Shown here: positions 22,596-34,545 of the stretch, piece by piece
Layout of the letters: each line of letters opens with the position of its first letter
Position numbering within the stretch: the first letter of the stretch is position 1
Assembly (NCBI GenBank): GCA_050084985.1
Contig: JBITNC010000001.1
Location: 22,072,001-22,136,000 of the forward strand
From: Nageia nagi
Taxonomy: Eukaryota; Pinophyta
Reading direction: 5' to 3'
Length of the DNA stretch: 64,000 nucleotides
Translations under genes and position numbers: made by a program
The notes under the pieces: model-generated
Seen by the model: only the letters and a program-made list of their open reading frames with translations
What the model was told of the DNA's origin: nothing
The model's database searches: none

Positions 22596-25500
22596 AATCT
22601 CATGCTCGAAACAGAAGGTCAAAAAGGCAGAACTTCATATCTAGAAATAAAGGCTCCTCTGATGATGATTCTAGTAATGAATCAGAAAAGGGATTCAATG
22701 GAGCATTGTTTATGGCATTTGAAGAGAAACCGAATGTAGATAATCAAATTGTCCAAGAACATAACAAGGAAGAGACAGATGAAGAAAATGATTGTGAGAA
22801 TGAGTTTGATCTTGAAGAAGAACTAATAACTGCATTGAATGAACTAAATAAAGAAGTAAAGAAAAACAAGAAACTCTCAAAAAGGTTTGATGATGCAAAT
22901 AATATTATAGAAACCTTAAAAATAGAAGTGGAAGAATCTAAGAGGATAAATGAGAGTTTGGAGGAACAACTTCTTGTGAAAGTTAAAAATTGCAGCATGC
23001 TCGAAGAAGAAATAACTGGGCTACGTATGCAACTAGAGGAAGTCACCAAGAAACTTAGCTCTTTTGAATATCTAGAAGGAAGGTCGACTAAACTCAGCGA
23101 AGTCATTAACAGTCAAAGAATGTTTTCTGATAAATCTGGTCTGGGATATGAACAAGGACAATCTTCCCATGACACAAAAAGGGAAAACATAAAAGAAACC
23201 AATAAGAAGGAAGGTGGCTCAGGACTGGAGGATGACGGCTTCACTCAAGTGCATTCCAAAAGAAGACCCTATGCAGGACCAAGAAGTACTCAGCAACATA
23301 ATAGATATATCCATCCCTTCAATGGATACTGTTTCAAATGCAATGCATATGGACACAAAATTTCTGAATGTAAGTATAATATCTCTCCAAGAACCTTTGT
23401 TACTAGGAATGCATTCGGCCCACTAATGGAGTATCCTATTGAGTGTTACAACTGTCATGAATATGGACACATTGCCCGATTCTGCAAACATAATCATGGC
23501 ATGAGGTTCTTTCCACCGAGACAATTTCCTTCCACAAGACAGAATAAACAATTTCAGAGCAGTCATCCACAGGAAGAAAAGTATAATAAGAAACAAGAAG
23601 TTGAAACAAAAGGAAAACAAGTCTGGAAAGAAAAGGAGAAACTCAGAAAGGATAAAGAGTCTTTAATTGTTCAAACAGCATTAAAAGCTCAAGACAAACC
23701 ATCACCATGGATATTAGACAGCGGATGCTCAAGTCACATGACAGGCGACAAGAAGAAATTCCAAAACCTACAGGAATATGAAGGTGGGTCAGTAAAATTT
23801 GGAAATAATGATGGCGCACAAATTATCGGCAAAGGGACAGTCAAAATAAATGACGGCAAAATCAGATCTGAAGAGGTATTATTTGTTGTGGGACTGAAGC
23901 ATAATTTGTTGAGCGTCAGTCAAATATGTGACAAAGGACATGATGTAATTTTCAAAAAGCATGGCTGTGAGATCCGAAGGACCAATAGTGGTAGACTTGT
24001 AGCAGTTGGTACAAGAACCTATGGCAATTTATACACCTTATTAGATATTTCAGAGGGATCATGTCTTCTAGGCAAGGAGAGTGATGATTGGCTGTGGCAT
24101 AAGAGATTGGGACACATCTGTTTTAAAAACTTGATGAACATTTGCTCAAAAAGAGCAGTAAGAGATATGCCCAATATCAGCAAACCAGCAAATGAAATCT
24201 GTGATTCATGTCAAAGGGGAAAGCAAACTCGGGAAAAGTTCAAAGTGAAAGAATATCACACCAGCAAACCATTGGAAATCGTACACACCGACCTATGCGG
24301 ACCAATGAGAACACAAAGCTTCAATGGAGATAAGTATTTTATGCTGTTCATAGATGATTATTCAAGAATGACTTGGGTGCAATTTTTAAAACATAAACAT
24401 GAAGCTTTTGAAATGTTCAAAGCATTTAAAAATCAAGTAGAAAACCAGATAGAGAGGAGGATTAAATGTCTTCGCTCAGATAGAGGAGGTGAGTTCACAT
24501 CTGATGAGTTTTCTAAGTTTTGCATACAACACAGAATTAAAAGACAATTCTCTGCTACAAGAACTCCACAACAAAATGGAGTAGTTGAAAGAAAAAATAG
24601 AGCAGTACAAGAAATGGCTCGAACCATGCTGATAGAAAGCAATGTTGCTAATAGGTTCTGGAAAGAAGTAGTGCATACTGCAGTGCACATTCAAAATAGA
24701 TGTATGATGCGACCACATGAAGATAAAACACCATATGAATTATGGTTTGGAAGAAAAGCTACGGTGAGGCACTTCAAAATCTTTGGCAGTAAATGCTATA
24801 TCAAGAGAATAGAAGAAAATTTAGGAAAGTTTGAGGATAGATCTGATGAAGGCATCTTTCTTGGTTACTCCTCGAAGAGCAAAGCATACAGGTGTTACAA
24901 TAAAAGGACAAAAACAATCATTGATAGTGCTGATGTTCGTGTTGATGAGCAAAGAGATCTTCCCAGGAGAAATGATGATGATGATCTTCCTAACTATCAA
25001 GATTCAGTTGAAGAAGATAAAAAGAATAAAAACAAATCTCAGCCTCCTGTACAGCAATCACAAGTGAAGAAACCAGAAGATTCAAATTCGCCTATTAACC
25101 CAAACAGTGTTTCAGAAAGTGAGGCAGAAGAAGATGAAAATTCAAAAATTCCACCAAAAAGATGGCACAAGGATCATCCACAAAAGCAGATAATCGGTGA
25201 GTTTCATACAGGCATCCAAACTCGCAAAGGGATTTCAAGCACCTATTCTCTCCTATCCAATATAGAGCCTAAAAATGTCTCAGAAGCTAGCCAAGATAAA
25301 AGTTGGATGAAAGCTATGGAGGAGGAACTCACTCAAATTGAAAAGAATGAAACATGGGAACTCGTTCCTAGACCAGCCAACAAAAATGTGATTGGCACAA
25401 AGTGGATTTTTCGCAATAAGTTGAATGAAGACGGGATAGTGGTTCGAAATAAAGCTAGACTGGTCTGCAAGGGATATGCTCAGGTTGAAGGAATTGATTT

Positions 25501-26800
25501 TGAAGAAACTTTTGCACCAGTGGCCAGATTAGAAGCTATTCGTATGTTTTTAGCTTTTGCAGTGTATAAAGACTTCACAGTTTATCAAATGGATGTAAAA
25601 TCAGCTTTTCTAAATGGCAAAATTGAGGAAGAAGTCTATATCGAATAGCCAGATGGTTTCCAGTTGGGAGAGAATCCTAATCTGGTATGCAAACTAAAGA
25701 AGGCTCTGTATGGTTTAAAACAGGCACCTCGAGCATGGTACTCCAGACTTGACACATATCTTCAGCAGCAAGGCTTTAGAAAAGGAATGGTGGATAGCAA
25801 CTTATACATTAAATCAGAAAAGGAAAATCATCTAATTGTTGTTGTCTATGTAGATGATATAATTTTTGGAGGAAGCAAGAATGAGCTATGTAAAAATCTT
25901 GCTGACAACATGCAAACAGAATTCGAGATGTCTATGATAGGTGAGCTTGCATTTTTTCTGGGCTTACAAATCAATAAGTTGAAGAATGGCATGTTCATTT
26001 CTCAAACCAAGTATGTTAAGGAGATGCTGAAGAAGTTTACCATGGAAGACTGTAAACCTGTGAGCACCCCTATGACAACAGGCTACAAATTAAGCAAGGA
26101 TGATAATGCACCAACTGTAGATCAAACAAAATACAGGTCAATGATTGGAAGTTTATTATATTTAACAGCTACTAGACCGGATATTCTAAAAGCAGTTTGT
26201 ATGGTTGCTCGATTTCAAGCCAATCCCAAAGAAACACATGTTACTGCAGTAAAGAGAATATTCAGATATCTCAAAGGTACAGTAGAATTTGGTTTATGGT
26301 ATCCTAGAGGAAAGGATCTTACACTTACTACCTTTTCAGATGCAGAATGGGCTGGATGCGTGGATGATAGGAAGAGCACCAGTGGTGGAGCATTTTATTT
26401 GGGCAATAATCTTGTTAGCTGGCACAGTAAAAAGCAAGACTCAGTATCCCTATCTACAGCAGAAGCAGAGTATATAGCAGCAACTTCCTGCTGCACACAG
26501 ATTCTATGGATGAAGCAGATGCTAAAAGATTTTGGTATAGAGATTAATGAGCCCATATCAGTTCTGTGTGATAACACAAGTGCAATAAATATATCAAAAA
26601 ATCCTGTTATGCACTCACGAACAAAGCATATTGCAATCAGATATCATTTCCTAAAAGAAAGAGTGGCGCAAGGAGAAGTATAGTTGGACTTTGTTCCAAC
26701 CACAGAGCAAGTAGCAGACATGTTTACAAAGCCTTTTCCCAAAGACATCTTCGAATATCTTCGAAACAAGCTAGGAGTTGTTGTCTTTCCCAAGCATTAG
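22592..26800 (+). pseudogene. Element B gag C-terminal part and pol, two in-frame stops
   Basis: The frame runs from 22592 to TAG 26798-26800, with stops at 25646 (TAG) and 26681 (TAG). First come an acidic stretch and a coiled coil (about 22790-23110), then two more zinc knuckles: [14 protein letters not shown] near 23332 and [14 protein letters not shown] near 23445. Protease DSG lies in [11 protein letters not shown] (23709). Integrase follows, with HKRLGH near 24100, the DD of FIDDYSRM near 24350 and NGVVERKNR near 24575. RT has YVDDI at about 25848 and RNase H has STAEAEY near 26455. It would process, copy and integrate the element. Apart from the two stops it looks nearly intact, the best-preserved pol in the window. 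Confidence 0.92.
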
Positions 26801-27026
26801 CTAGTTCGGGACGTCACATTCTCAGGGGGAGTGCTTATTTTTCCTTCCTATATTGCTTCTGTGTATTCTGTGTTTGTATGCATACTACTAATTACCTAAG
26901 AATGTTGTGTATGGACTCAGGGGGAGTCTGTAAATGCCCTTTGTTATTGTTGACAAAGGGGGAGAGAAAAGCCCTGATGTTGGTGTCTGAAAAGGTGGTG
27001 TTGCCAACAATTCCAAAGGGGGAGAT
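26801..27026 (+). other. Element B 3' region with four polypurine tracts
   Basis: CAGGGGGAGTG (26823), CAGGGGGAGTC (26919), AAAGGGGGAGAG (26955) and AAAGGGGGAGAT (27015) precede the 3' LTR. Multiplied tracts upstream of the core tract are a known Sirevirus trait. Only the last, adjacent to the LTR, should prime. Confidence 0.75.
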
Positions 27027-28907
27027 TATTGAGCGTGAGTGATTGTAATTGTTGTCAACGTGGTGTTGATTGGGTTTCGGAGGTTTTGACCGGGTTCTGG
27101 AGGTAAAGCGTGATTGTAACTGTTGTCAACAAGGTGTTGATCGGGTTTCGGAGGTTTTGACCGATTTCCGGAGGTGAAGCGTGACTGTAACTGTTGTCAA
27201 CAAGGTGTTGATCAGGTTCTGGAGGTTTTGACCGGGTTCCGGAGGTGATGAGTGATTGTAATGTTGTCAACACGTGATTTTGGTAAAGCCAGAGTTAGTA
27301 AACAAAGCGTTCCGGAAGAGATGACGTCAGCGATTTCGGGCCTTCACTCAAAACCGGAGTCCGAAAGTGATGAGGTAAGCAAGGAGCAATCAAAGAGCCG
27401 GAGCCAACGAGTAAAACAATCTGGAAGCAAGAGATGATGTCACGGGGAGAACGATGTTCACATTTGTGAATAGAACCGAGTTTCAGAGATGATGAGGTCA
27501 GCAAAGAGTGATCAAAGAGCTGGAGCCAGCGAATAAAGCATTCCAGAATGCAGAGATGAGATCGGCAAAGAGAGATTGACAATATGGACTCCATAAAGTA
27601 AATGTCCCGAAAGTAAAATGTTCCAGATTAAAAAGGATGATGTCACAGAAAATAAGAGAGTCATGTTGTGGTAAAGATCAAAGTCCGGAGATGATGACAT
27701 CATGGTGTAGGTGTTGAAAAGTCCGGAGACAAAAGTGCAAAGATAAAAGTGCAAAGATCGGAGTCCGAAGATGATGACATCATGGTGTAGGTGTTGAAAA
27801 GTCTGGAGATAAAAGTGCGAAGATAAAAGTGCAAAGACCGGAGTCCGGAGATGATGACATCATGGTGTAGGTGTTGAAAAGTCCGGAGACAAAAATACAA
27901 AGATAAAAGTGCGGAGAAAAGAGTCCAAAATTATCTGAAATAACTTTATAAAGAAGAAAAGAGTCCGGAATTATCAGAAATACCTTTATAAAGAAGAAAA
28001 GAGTCCGAAATTATCAGAAATACCATTATGAAGAAGAAAAGAGTCTGGAATTATCCGAAATACCTTTATGAAGAAGAAAAGAGTCCGGAATTATCAGAAA
28101 TCTCCGAAATAAGTGGAGAAAGAGGTATACGTGTCTGAACAAATCTGTTTGAGCAATAGGAGCGTTCGACAGTTACAGCAGTTGCAGACTCAGATAGTGA
28201 ACTCTTTTTGGTGCAGAAGAAGTTACAAACAAGGATTCCTTTTCAGTTTGTATTTGATAACGTGTAATGATAGGAACAGTTCATTGGGGTTCTCTTGATG
28301 TGTAACGGTTGTACGAAGAGAAGGGTGCAGAGTGAAGTGCCGGTGAGGAGGCAAGGAGGTGTGACGAGATGTGCGTGTAAAAAAAAAAAAAAAGGGAGAA
28401 GGTGATAGTGTGAAGTATCCGAAGAAAGTGAAATGAGCAAATGAATATGCAGAGAATATAGTGATTGTTTATCGGTGTCACTTCGGAGCTGTGTGCAGAG
28501 TTCGAACAGTGAGAATTAGAGCTAGACCATTGAGGGTCTTCTAGAACTGTATTCTGTCATACCTTTTGAATGTTCTATCAAGTTGGTGCTTGATAGCTGG
28601 AGTTGGTGCTCCAAGTAGTCGGTGCTGCTATTTCTAAAGTGGTAGTTGGTGCTACCCTTCACAGTTGGTGCTGTGAATCTGTAAGCTTTCTTTAATGGCT
28701 GGATTTGGATTGGTGTCCAAGCAGTCATTTTCAGGGATGTAGCCAAACTGGTGAACCTCGTTACATCTAGTGTTGTGTGATGTACTGGTGTGCTTGCTCA
28801 TTTTTTTCTCTGGCGTTTAATCTGTCTTTATTTAAGAAGATTGGATAGTGATAATTTTTATATACACTGATTCACCCCCCCCTCTCAGTGTCACTCGAAG
28901 AACAACA
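27027..28907 (+). repeat. Element B 3' LTR
   Basis: 1,881 bp, collinear with 19784-21666 including all three arrays and the TGACGTCA box. Followed by TTTAC (28908-28912) and then the gag of E. Many differences from the 5' LTR are CCGG to CTGG or CCAG, as expected from decay of methylated cytosines. Confidence 0.9.
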
Positions 28908-28912
28908 TTTAC

Positions 28913-29985
28913 CTCCTAAATAAGCTCCACAAATAAGTCACCTTGGAGTTAATGTCTTGCCACCTCCTTCCAAATCTATTTTCCAAAATTAGTTACCAGC
29001 ATTACCCACTCTTACATCCATAAGTATGGGTACTAAACCTAAATCTCAAGAAGAGAAAAGAATAAGGTAGTTGGAGATAACTATCAGGAACCTAACTAAT
29101 AAGCTCACTCTATAAGAAAGGTAAAATTATGGTTTTAGTTATAGAAGATATGATAATCATTATCAACCAAGATTTTATCCCAAGATTAACCAACTAGAAT
29201 AGACAAATCCTCTTAAAATAATTAAAAATTTTGTTATGACTAATTTTGTAGATAGTGCTACTTTGGACATTATGGAATGGTGTGCACCATGTTTATTTCT
29301 TTATTTTTTAGATTCATGTGTGATGTATCAACATCAGTACTTGAACTTACATTCTAACCAGATGGTAGAACCTACATTATATCCTACTGTTGATCTCACA
29401 ATAGTGAACTTTTGGCTTCTAGGATATGCTAAACAATAAGTAAATTATGTTTAAATTAGAGCAATTTCTTTAGCAATTCAATAATAACTTCAAGCTACTC
29501 AGCAATATCCAGCATTCATTCAAGTACAACCTAAACCTAAGAAAGCTAAGGCTCCCTTGGCTCAACCTTAGAACTAACATCATTAAGTTCCATTTAATCT
29601 AGGTTTTAATGCCTCAGATGAAACAAACCCCGTTGGAACTAGAAAATAAGTCTCAAAGAAAGAAAGACCCAACACATTAAGATATCCTTTCATCACTAAT
29701 TATCATAAAGAAAAGGCTACTCAACATTTCAAAACACATCAACAAGTAGAACCAAGTAAGTTCATATCATATGCTCCATACAATATCATAGAAGAATTAA
29801 AGAAAACTTTTTCTAGGATGACTATGTTTGATGCATTAAAGATACCAAGTCAATTAAATCTTTTGTAAGAAGTTTTAAAGTTAAGGAATAGTAAAAAAAG
29901 GGCAAATGAAGAGAATCCTATCTATACCATGTTTAAAGTTGCCCCTCCAGCTCCAATAGGTATAACAAGACTCTCACCTTTCTAT
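28913..29985 (+). pseudogene. Element E gag, 3' part
   Basis: Resumes after B in a stop-ridden frame. Readable parts include NPIYTMFKVAPPAPIG (about 29920) just before protease and a frame at 29236-29439. A zinc knuckle is not clear. Assignment is by position and frame continuity. Confidence 0.5.
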
Positions 29986-31010
29986 TTATCTCTAAGACTA
30001 GAAGGTTGGGTAGTGAACAATTATATGATTGATACTAGAGCTATAATAACTATGATCCCTAAACCTATTGCAAATGAAATAAAGTTGTATATTACATGAT
30101 GTATTAATAGTTTCATACAATTAGATTCTTCCTTAGTAGATGTAGTTGGTAGTGTTAAAGAAGTTCAAATAACTTTAAATGCCTCCTATGATATTTGCAT
30201 TATCCAAGATGTTATTATAGTTGATCTTCCACCTTTATTTGGAATATATCTTTTCAAAGAATTTACTACTAAATTCAAAGGATACCTAGCCTTATACTAT
30301 AGTCATCTTCTTCTTTCTTTCCAAAATAAGCAAGTAAAAATTTTGAATGAAGGAACCAAAAATATCCATCTCAAAAGGATCACTAAACAAAAATATATGA
30401 ATGATCCATAATTGATGGAAGTATTTGAAAGTGACACACTAAGGGAATCACTACTAACAACTAAAGTTATTTTAGCAAATAATTTGAATTATTAGATCAT
30501 AGATGCTGGCATGGGAAATTATTATTTATATGAGAAAACTCAATCAATCTTAGTCACTATTGATAAAGAACATGAGATATGGATAATGTATTTTAATGGT
30601 TCTTACTGTAAAAATGGATGTGGAGTTGGAGTGGTCTTCAAATCTCCTAAGGGAACTACCAAAAGATTCTCCTTTTGATTTACATGGACTTGTACAAATA
30701 ATGTTGCTAAGTATGAATCCCTTTATTTAGGGTTATCTAAAGCAATTAGTATAGGCATCAAATGTCTAATTGTCCATGGTGATTCAAAATTGTTCATTAA
30801 GCAGATCAAAAATAAGGTTAGTGCAAAATATCATTATCTGAAGAACTATAGGAATAGAGTGTGAGATTTATTAGAGTCATTTTTGGCTATCAATATTATA
30901 TCTATTCCTAGAAGACACAACCAAATATCTAATGCACTTGCTGGAAGAGGGGCATGTTATAATCCTACTCATTATAAAAGAGGAGTTTTTGGAGTTAAAG
31001 TTTAGTGTAA
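29986..31010 (+). pseudogene. Element E protease and RNase H-like domain upstream of RT
   Basis: A protease-like NNYMIDTRAIITMIPK at about 30018 has DTR where DTG/DSG is expected. Next, from 30589, YFNGSYCKNGCGVGVVFKSP, then AKYESLYLGLSKA, LIVHGDSKLFIKQI and IPRRHNQISNALA follow the four-block layout of the additional RNase H of Tat-like elements; the first and last catalytic aspartates read as asparagine. RNase H degrades the RNA strand of the hybrid. It usually follows RT and RNase H in such elements; here it precedes RT. Stops are frequent. Confidence 0.6.
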
Positions 31011-31439
31011 ACCTTTAGTACCTGATGCTATAAAATTCTGGCAAGTATTTGACTCTAATGAGCATATTATGAACTTTCTCATGGATGAAGTAGTGGATAA
31101 AACTTTTGGTACTCAAAAAATGTCTAGTTGTTTCTAAGAATCAAATGTCATTCAACTCAAAAACAATTTTATACCAAAAGAATTGCTCTCTTAAGCAAGA
31201 CTATTTGATTCAAAATATGTCCTAAAGGCTAAGTGTTCGATCATCCTTAAGGAGAATTATGTTGAGCTAGAAGTAAAACTCAAAAAGTACATAAAAATTG
31301 GTTTATAGTGTTTTGATACAAAAAAGGCTATTATGTCTCAAATTTATAGTAAGTTTTCTCAAGTAATTACCTAGACTTATAATGATCTTAAGATATATGA
31401 TAAAAATGTCATCTAACACACAATTGAGATTGAACCAAA

Positions 31440-32388
31440 GGTCAAACCATATAAGCAAAAATAAGGACTAGTCAACCCAAAAATAGAGAAAGCTATGAAA
31501 TAAGAGTTAATCAAGCTTCTTGATTCAAAAATTATTTATCCTATCAAGCATTCTTCTTGGGTTGCAAATCTAGTTCCTGTTAGAAAGAAAAGTGGAAAAA
31601 TCAGACTCTATGTTGATTTTAAAAATTTGAATAAAGTGTCTCCTAAAGATAATTATACTCTCCCTCCTATGGAGAAAATATTGCATAAAGTAATTAGAGC
31701 TTGCTATTTTTCAATGATTGATGGTTACTTAGGATTTAACTAAATTTGGGTAAAAGATGAAGATTAATTCAAAATAGCATTTACAATTAAATGGGGGACA
31801 TTTTCTTTTCAAAGAATGCCATTTGGTCTTTCTAATGTGGGAGCTACCTTTCAAAGAGCCATGGATCATGCATTTGATGAGCTAATAAATAAAATTATAC
31901 TAATCTATCTAAATGATATCACAATTTTCTCCAAAAGTAGAAGTGATCACCTAGAACATCTAAGAGAGGTCTTTGAAAGATGCATGAAGTTTGGCATTTC
32001 AATAAATCCAAAAAAATCAATTTTTATGGTCAACCAAGGAAGGTTAATTGGCTACATTGTCTCAAAAAAGGGACTAGCAATCAATCTAGATAGAGTAAAA
32101 GCTATAGAAGTATTAACACTCCCCTTTAACAAGAAGGCCTTGCAGTCATTCCTTGGTCAAATCAATTTTGTTAAAAAATTTATCAATAATTTTTTAGAGA
32201 TTGTATCCCCAATCCCTTCAATGCTAAAGAAAGATGTATTTTCTTGGTCATATGAAGCAAAAGTTGCTTTCAAAGAAATAAAAAAGGCTATAATAGAAGC
32301 TCCTATGCTTAAAAATCTTGACATGTCAAAAGATTTTATCATGTATGCACATGGACCAGATAGGAGCATTATTGCAATTCTAGCATAA
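31440..32388 (+). pseudogene. Element E reverse transcriptase (gypsy)
   Basis: Blocks SSWVANLVPVRKKSGKIRLY (about 31555), VDFKNLNKVSPKDNYTLPPM (about 31613), then open from 31816: MPFGLSNVGATFQRAM and IYLNDITIFSKS. The catalytic YVDD is changed to YLND, which would abolish synthesis. The segment continues through LGQINFVKKFI and SWSYEAKVAFKEIKKAI, the RT connection. In-frame stops occur upstream of 31816. Typical Ty3/gypsy spacing. Confidence 0.85.
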
Positions 32389-34017
32389 AAGGATGACAAT
32401 AATGAAGAATATCTAATTGCCTTTCATAGTCAAACACTGCATCAACACTAGCAAAGGTACTCATTTATTGAAAAGCAAGTGTTTTTCATAATGAAGGGGT
32501 TTAAAAAATTAAAGCATTATATCTCTCATAATAGAATCCTTATATTTACTATCCATCTAGATGTAAGAAAGTATATTATACAAGGAGATCTAGATGAAGG
32601 AAAGGTTGATTGGATCATTAAAATAATGGAATATGATATAGAAATTAAACCAACCAAGATGATCAAAGGTAGGGCTCTTTATGAAAATATAGCTAAAGCT
32701 TCACATATGATCGATCTTATGGAGGTTGAATAGCAACTCAATGAAGAAAGTGATTGGATTAAACAAATCATGGTTTATTTCCAAACTAGTAGATGCCCTA
32801 AAGCTTTGGAAAGATTTTAAAAAAGGAGATTTAAATTGCATGCCCTTAAATTTATCATGATAAATGACCATCTATATAGGAAAAATTTTGATCAAACCCT
32901 ACTTAGATGTGTAGCTCAAGATGAATCCTATAGAATATTGCATGAATTTCATTATGGATTCTCTAATGAGCATTACAATAGACCAACTATAGCAGCAAAA
33001 GTATTACAAGCTAGATATTGTTGGCCCACTATATTTCAAAATTCATTCAAGATTGCCTATGAATGTCACAAGTGCAATAGATTTGTGGGAAAGAGGAGAC
33101 AAGTTGCAATGCCTCTCAAACTTGTGGTAGTTTAAGAACCCTTTCAACAACGAGGTATGGAATTCATTGGTGTTATAAATATGAATTCTTCAATAGGCCA
33201 CAAGTTTATTTTAACTGTAATAGATTACTTTACTATAAGGTCAGAAGCTATACCATGTAAAAATGCAGATCAAGAAGTGTTGATAGAAATAATTAAAAGG
33301 ATAATAATCTGTTTTGGAATCCCATATACTATTATGTTAGATAATGGCTTGGAATTTATTGGAGGTAATTTATCAAGCTTTGTAGCTCAATATGGATTGT
33401 ACTAGTTATTCTCTTCAAACTATTAACCACAAGGTAACGGGTTAGCCAAATCAACTAACAAAAATCTAACCTAGATCATTAAGAGAATAATTGATGGGAA
33501 TCCCAAACAATGGTATACATAATTAGACTTTACATTATGGGTAGATAGGATCAGTATAAAATTAGCAATAAAGACATCCCTATATGCATTGGTATATGGT
33601 AAAATACCTATGTTGCCAATACACATGGCATTACCAACATTGAAAATCCTACAAGAAATGGAAGACCATCACTTTGATCCACTACAATCCAGATATAGTC
33701 AACTCCTAAAATTGGTGGAAGATCAAAATAAAGCATATGAGTTATTCCAACATTGCTAGTGCATTGTTAAGAAGTGGTTTGATAAGAAAAAGTCTTCTCA
33801 AGTGAAGTTTGAAGTAGGAGATATTATCCTCAAATGGGATGAGAAAAGAGCAAAGCCTAGAAGACACCAAAAATTTGATTCTCTTTGGAGTGGACATTAC
33901 ATAATCACTCAAACCATGCAAAGTAATGCATTCAAATTGCAAGATATTATTGAGTCTTGGGAATTACCTATTCCCATCAATAGGATCTATTTGAAACATT
34001 ACCGAATAATGAGATGA
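32389..34017 (+). pseudogene. Element E RNase H and integrase
   Basis: RNase H blocks RYSFIEKQVFFIMKGFKKLKHY (about 32457) and WIIKIMEYDIEIKP (32612) follow RT, so the element has two RNase H-like domains. Integrase begins near 32836 with the HHCC finger (LHEFHYGFSNEHYN near 32938, CHKCNR near 33065), core aspartates in TVIDYF (33214) and MLDNGLEF (33334), and NGLAKSTNK where the third acidic residue reads as lysine. The C-terminal part, FEVGDIILKWDEKR (33805) to LKHYRIM, is the usual gypsy tail. Order RT-RNase H-integrase confirms Ty3/gypsy. Confidence 0.85.
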
Positions 34018-34545
34018 TCTTATAGTACCTACAAAGCAATGTATATTATAAATAGTTTAAAAAAATTTACATCTTATACATAGTTTTTAAAAGTAGGTAG
34101 CTGTTAATGATCAAATTTAATTTAGCTTTATCAAGAGTTAATGTCGATGTATTGCTCAGCTGTCAACTAAATAAGGTAGCATTTAAGAAAATATTTCCTC
34201 AAATTTCATAAATTACCACACAAGTACCATAAATTAAGTTTGACATGCTTTGAAATTACTTATCCAACTTATGCTAGCTCGATCTATACAATGCATGAGT
34301 CTCAAGATCCTCAAGTAGTAATTGCCATTAATGGAAATCTTACCAAATTTGGACAAATAAAATTCTTCCCATACCCTTTAGTTCAACACTTAGCTAATTT
34401 TAAACACACAAATTTCTAGAGCATTCAAAATTTATAGATTTCAAAGCCAAGTTATGTTAAGAGATACAAAAGTTGTAAGAACTTGAATTGCTTAGATTAC
34501 TATTTTTAAATGATAACTAAAGGTTCAAGGAATGGTGTTGATATC
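34018..34545 (+). other. Spacer between integrase and third reading frame of E
   Basis: About 530 bases of AT-rich sequence with stops in all frames and no recognisable motif. Confidence 0.5.

Larger units (their letters stand above)
19784..28907 (+). mobile_element. Element B: Sirevirus-like copia retrotransposon
   Basis: LTRs of about 1.88 kb (19784-21666 and 27027-28907) flank a tRNA-Met primer site, gag, pol in copia order and several polypurine tracts. TTTAC occurs on both sides (19779-19783 and 28908-28912). Long repeat-rich LTRs, an extended gag with a coiled coil and three zinc knuckles, and multiplied polypurine tracts are traits of the Sirevirus genus. The LTRs differ at scattered sites, so it is older than A, but the pol is nearly open. 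It lies in the gag of E. Confidence 0.92.
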
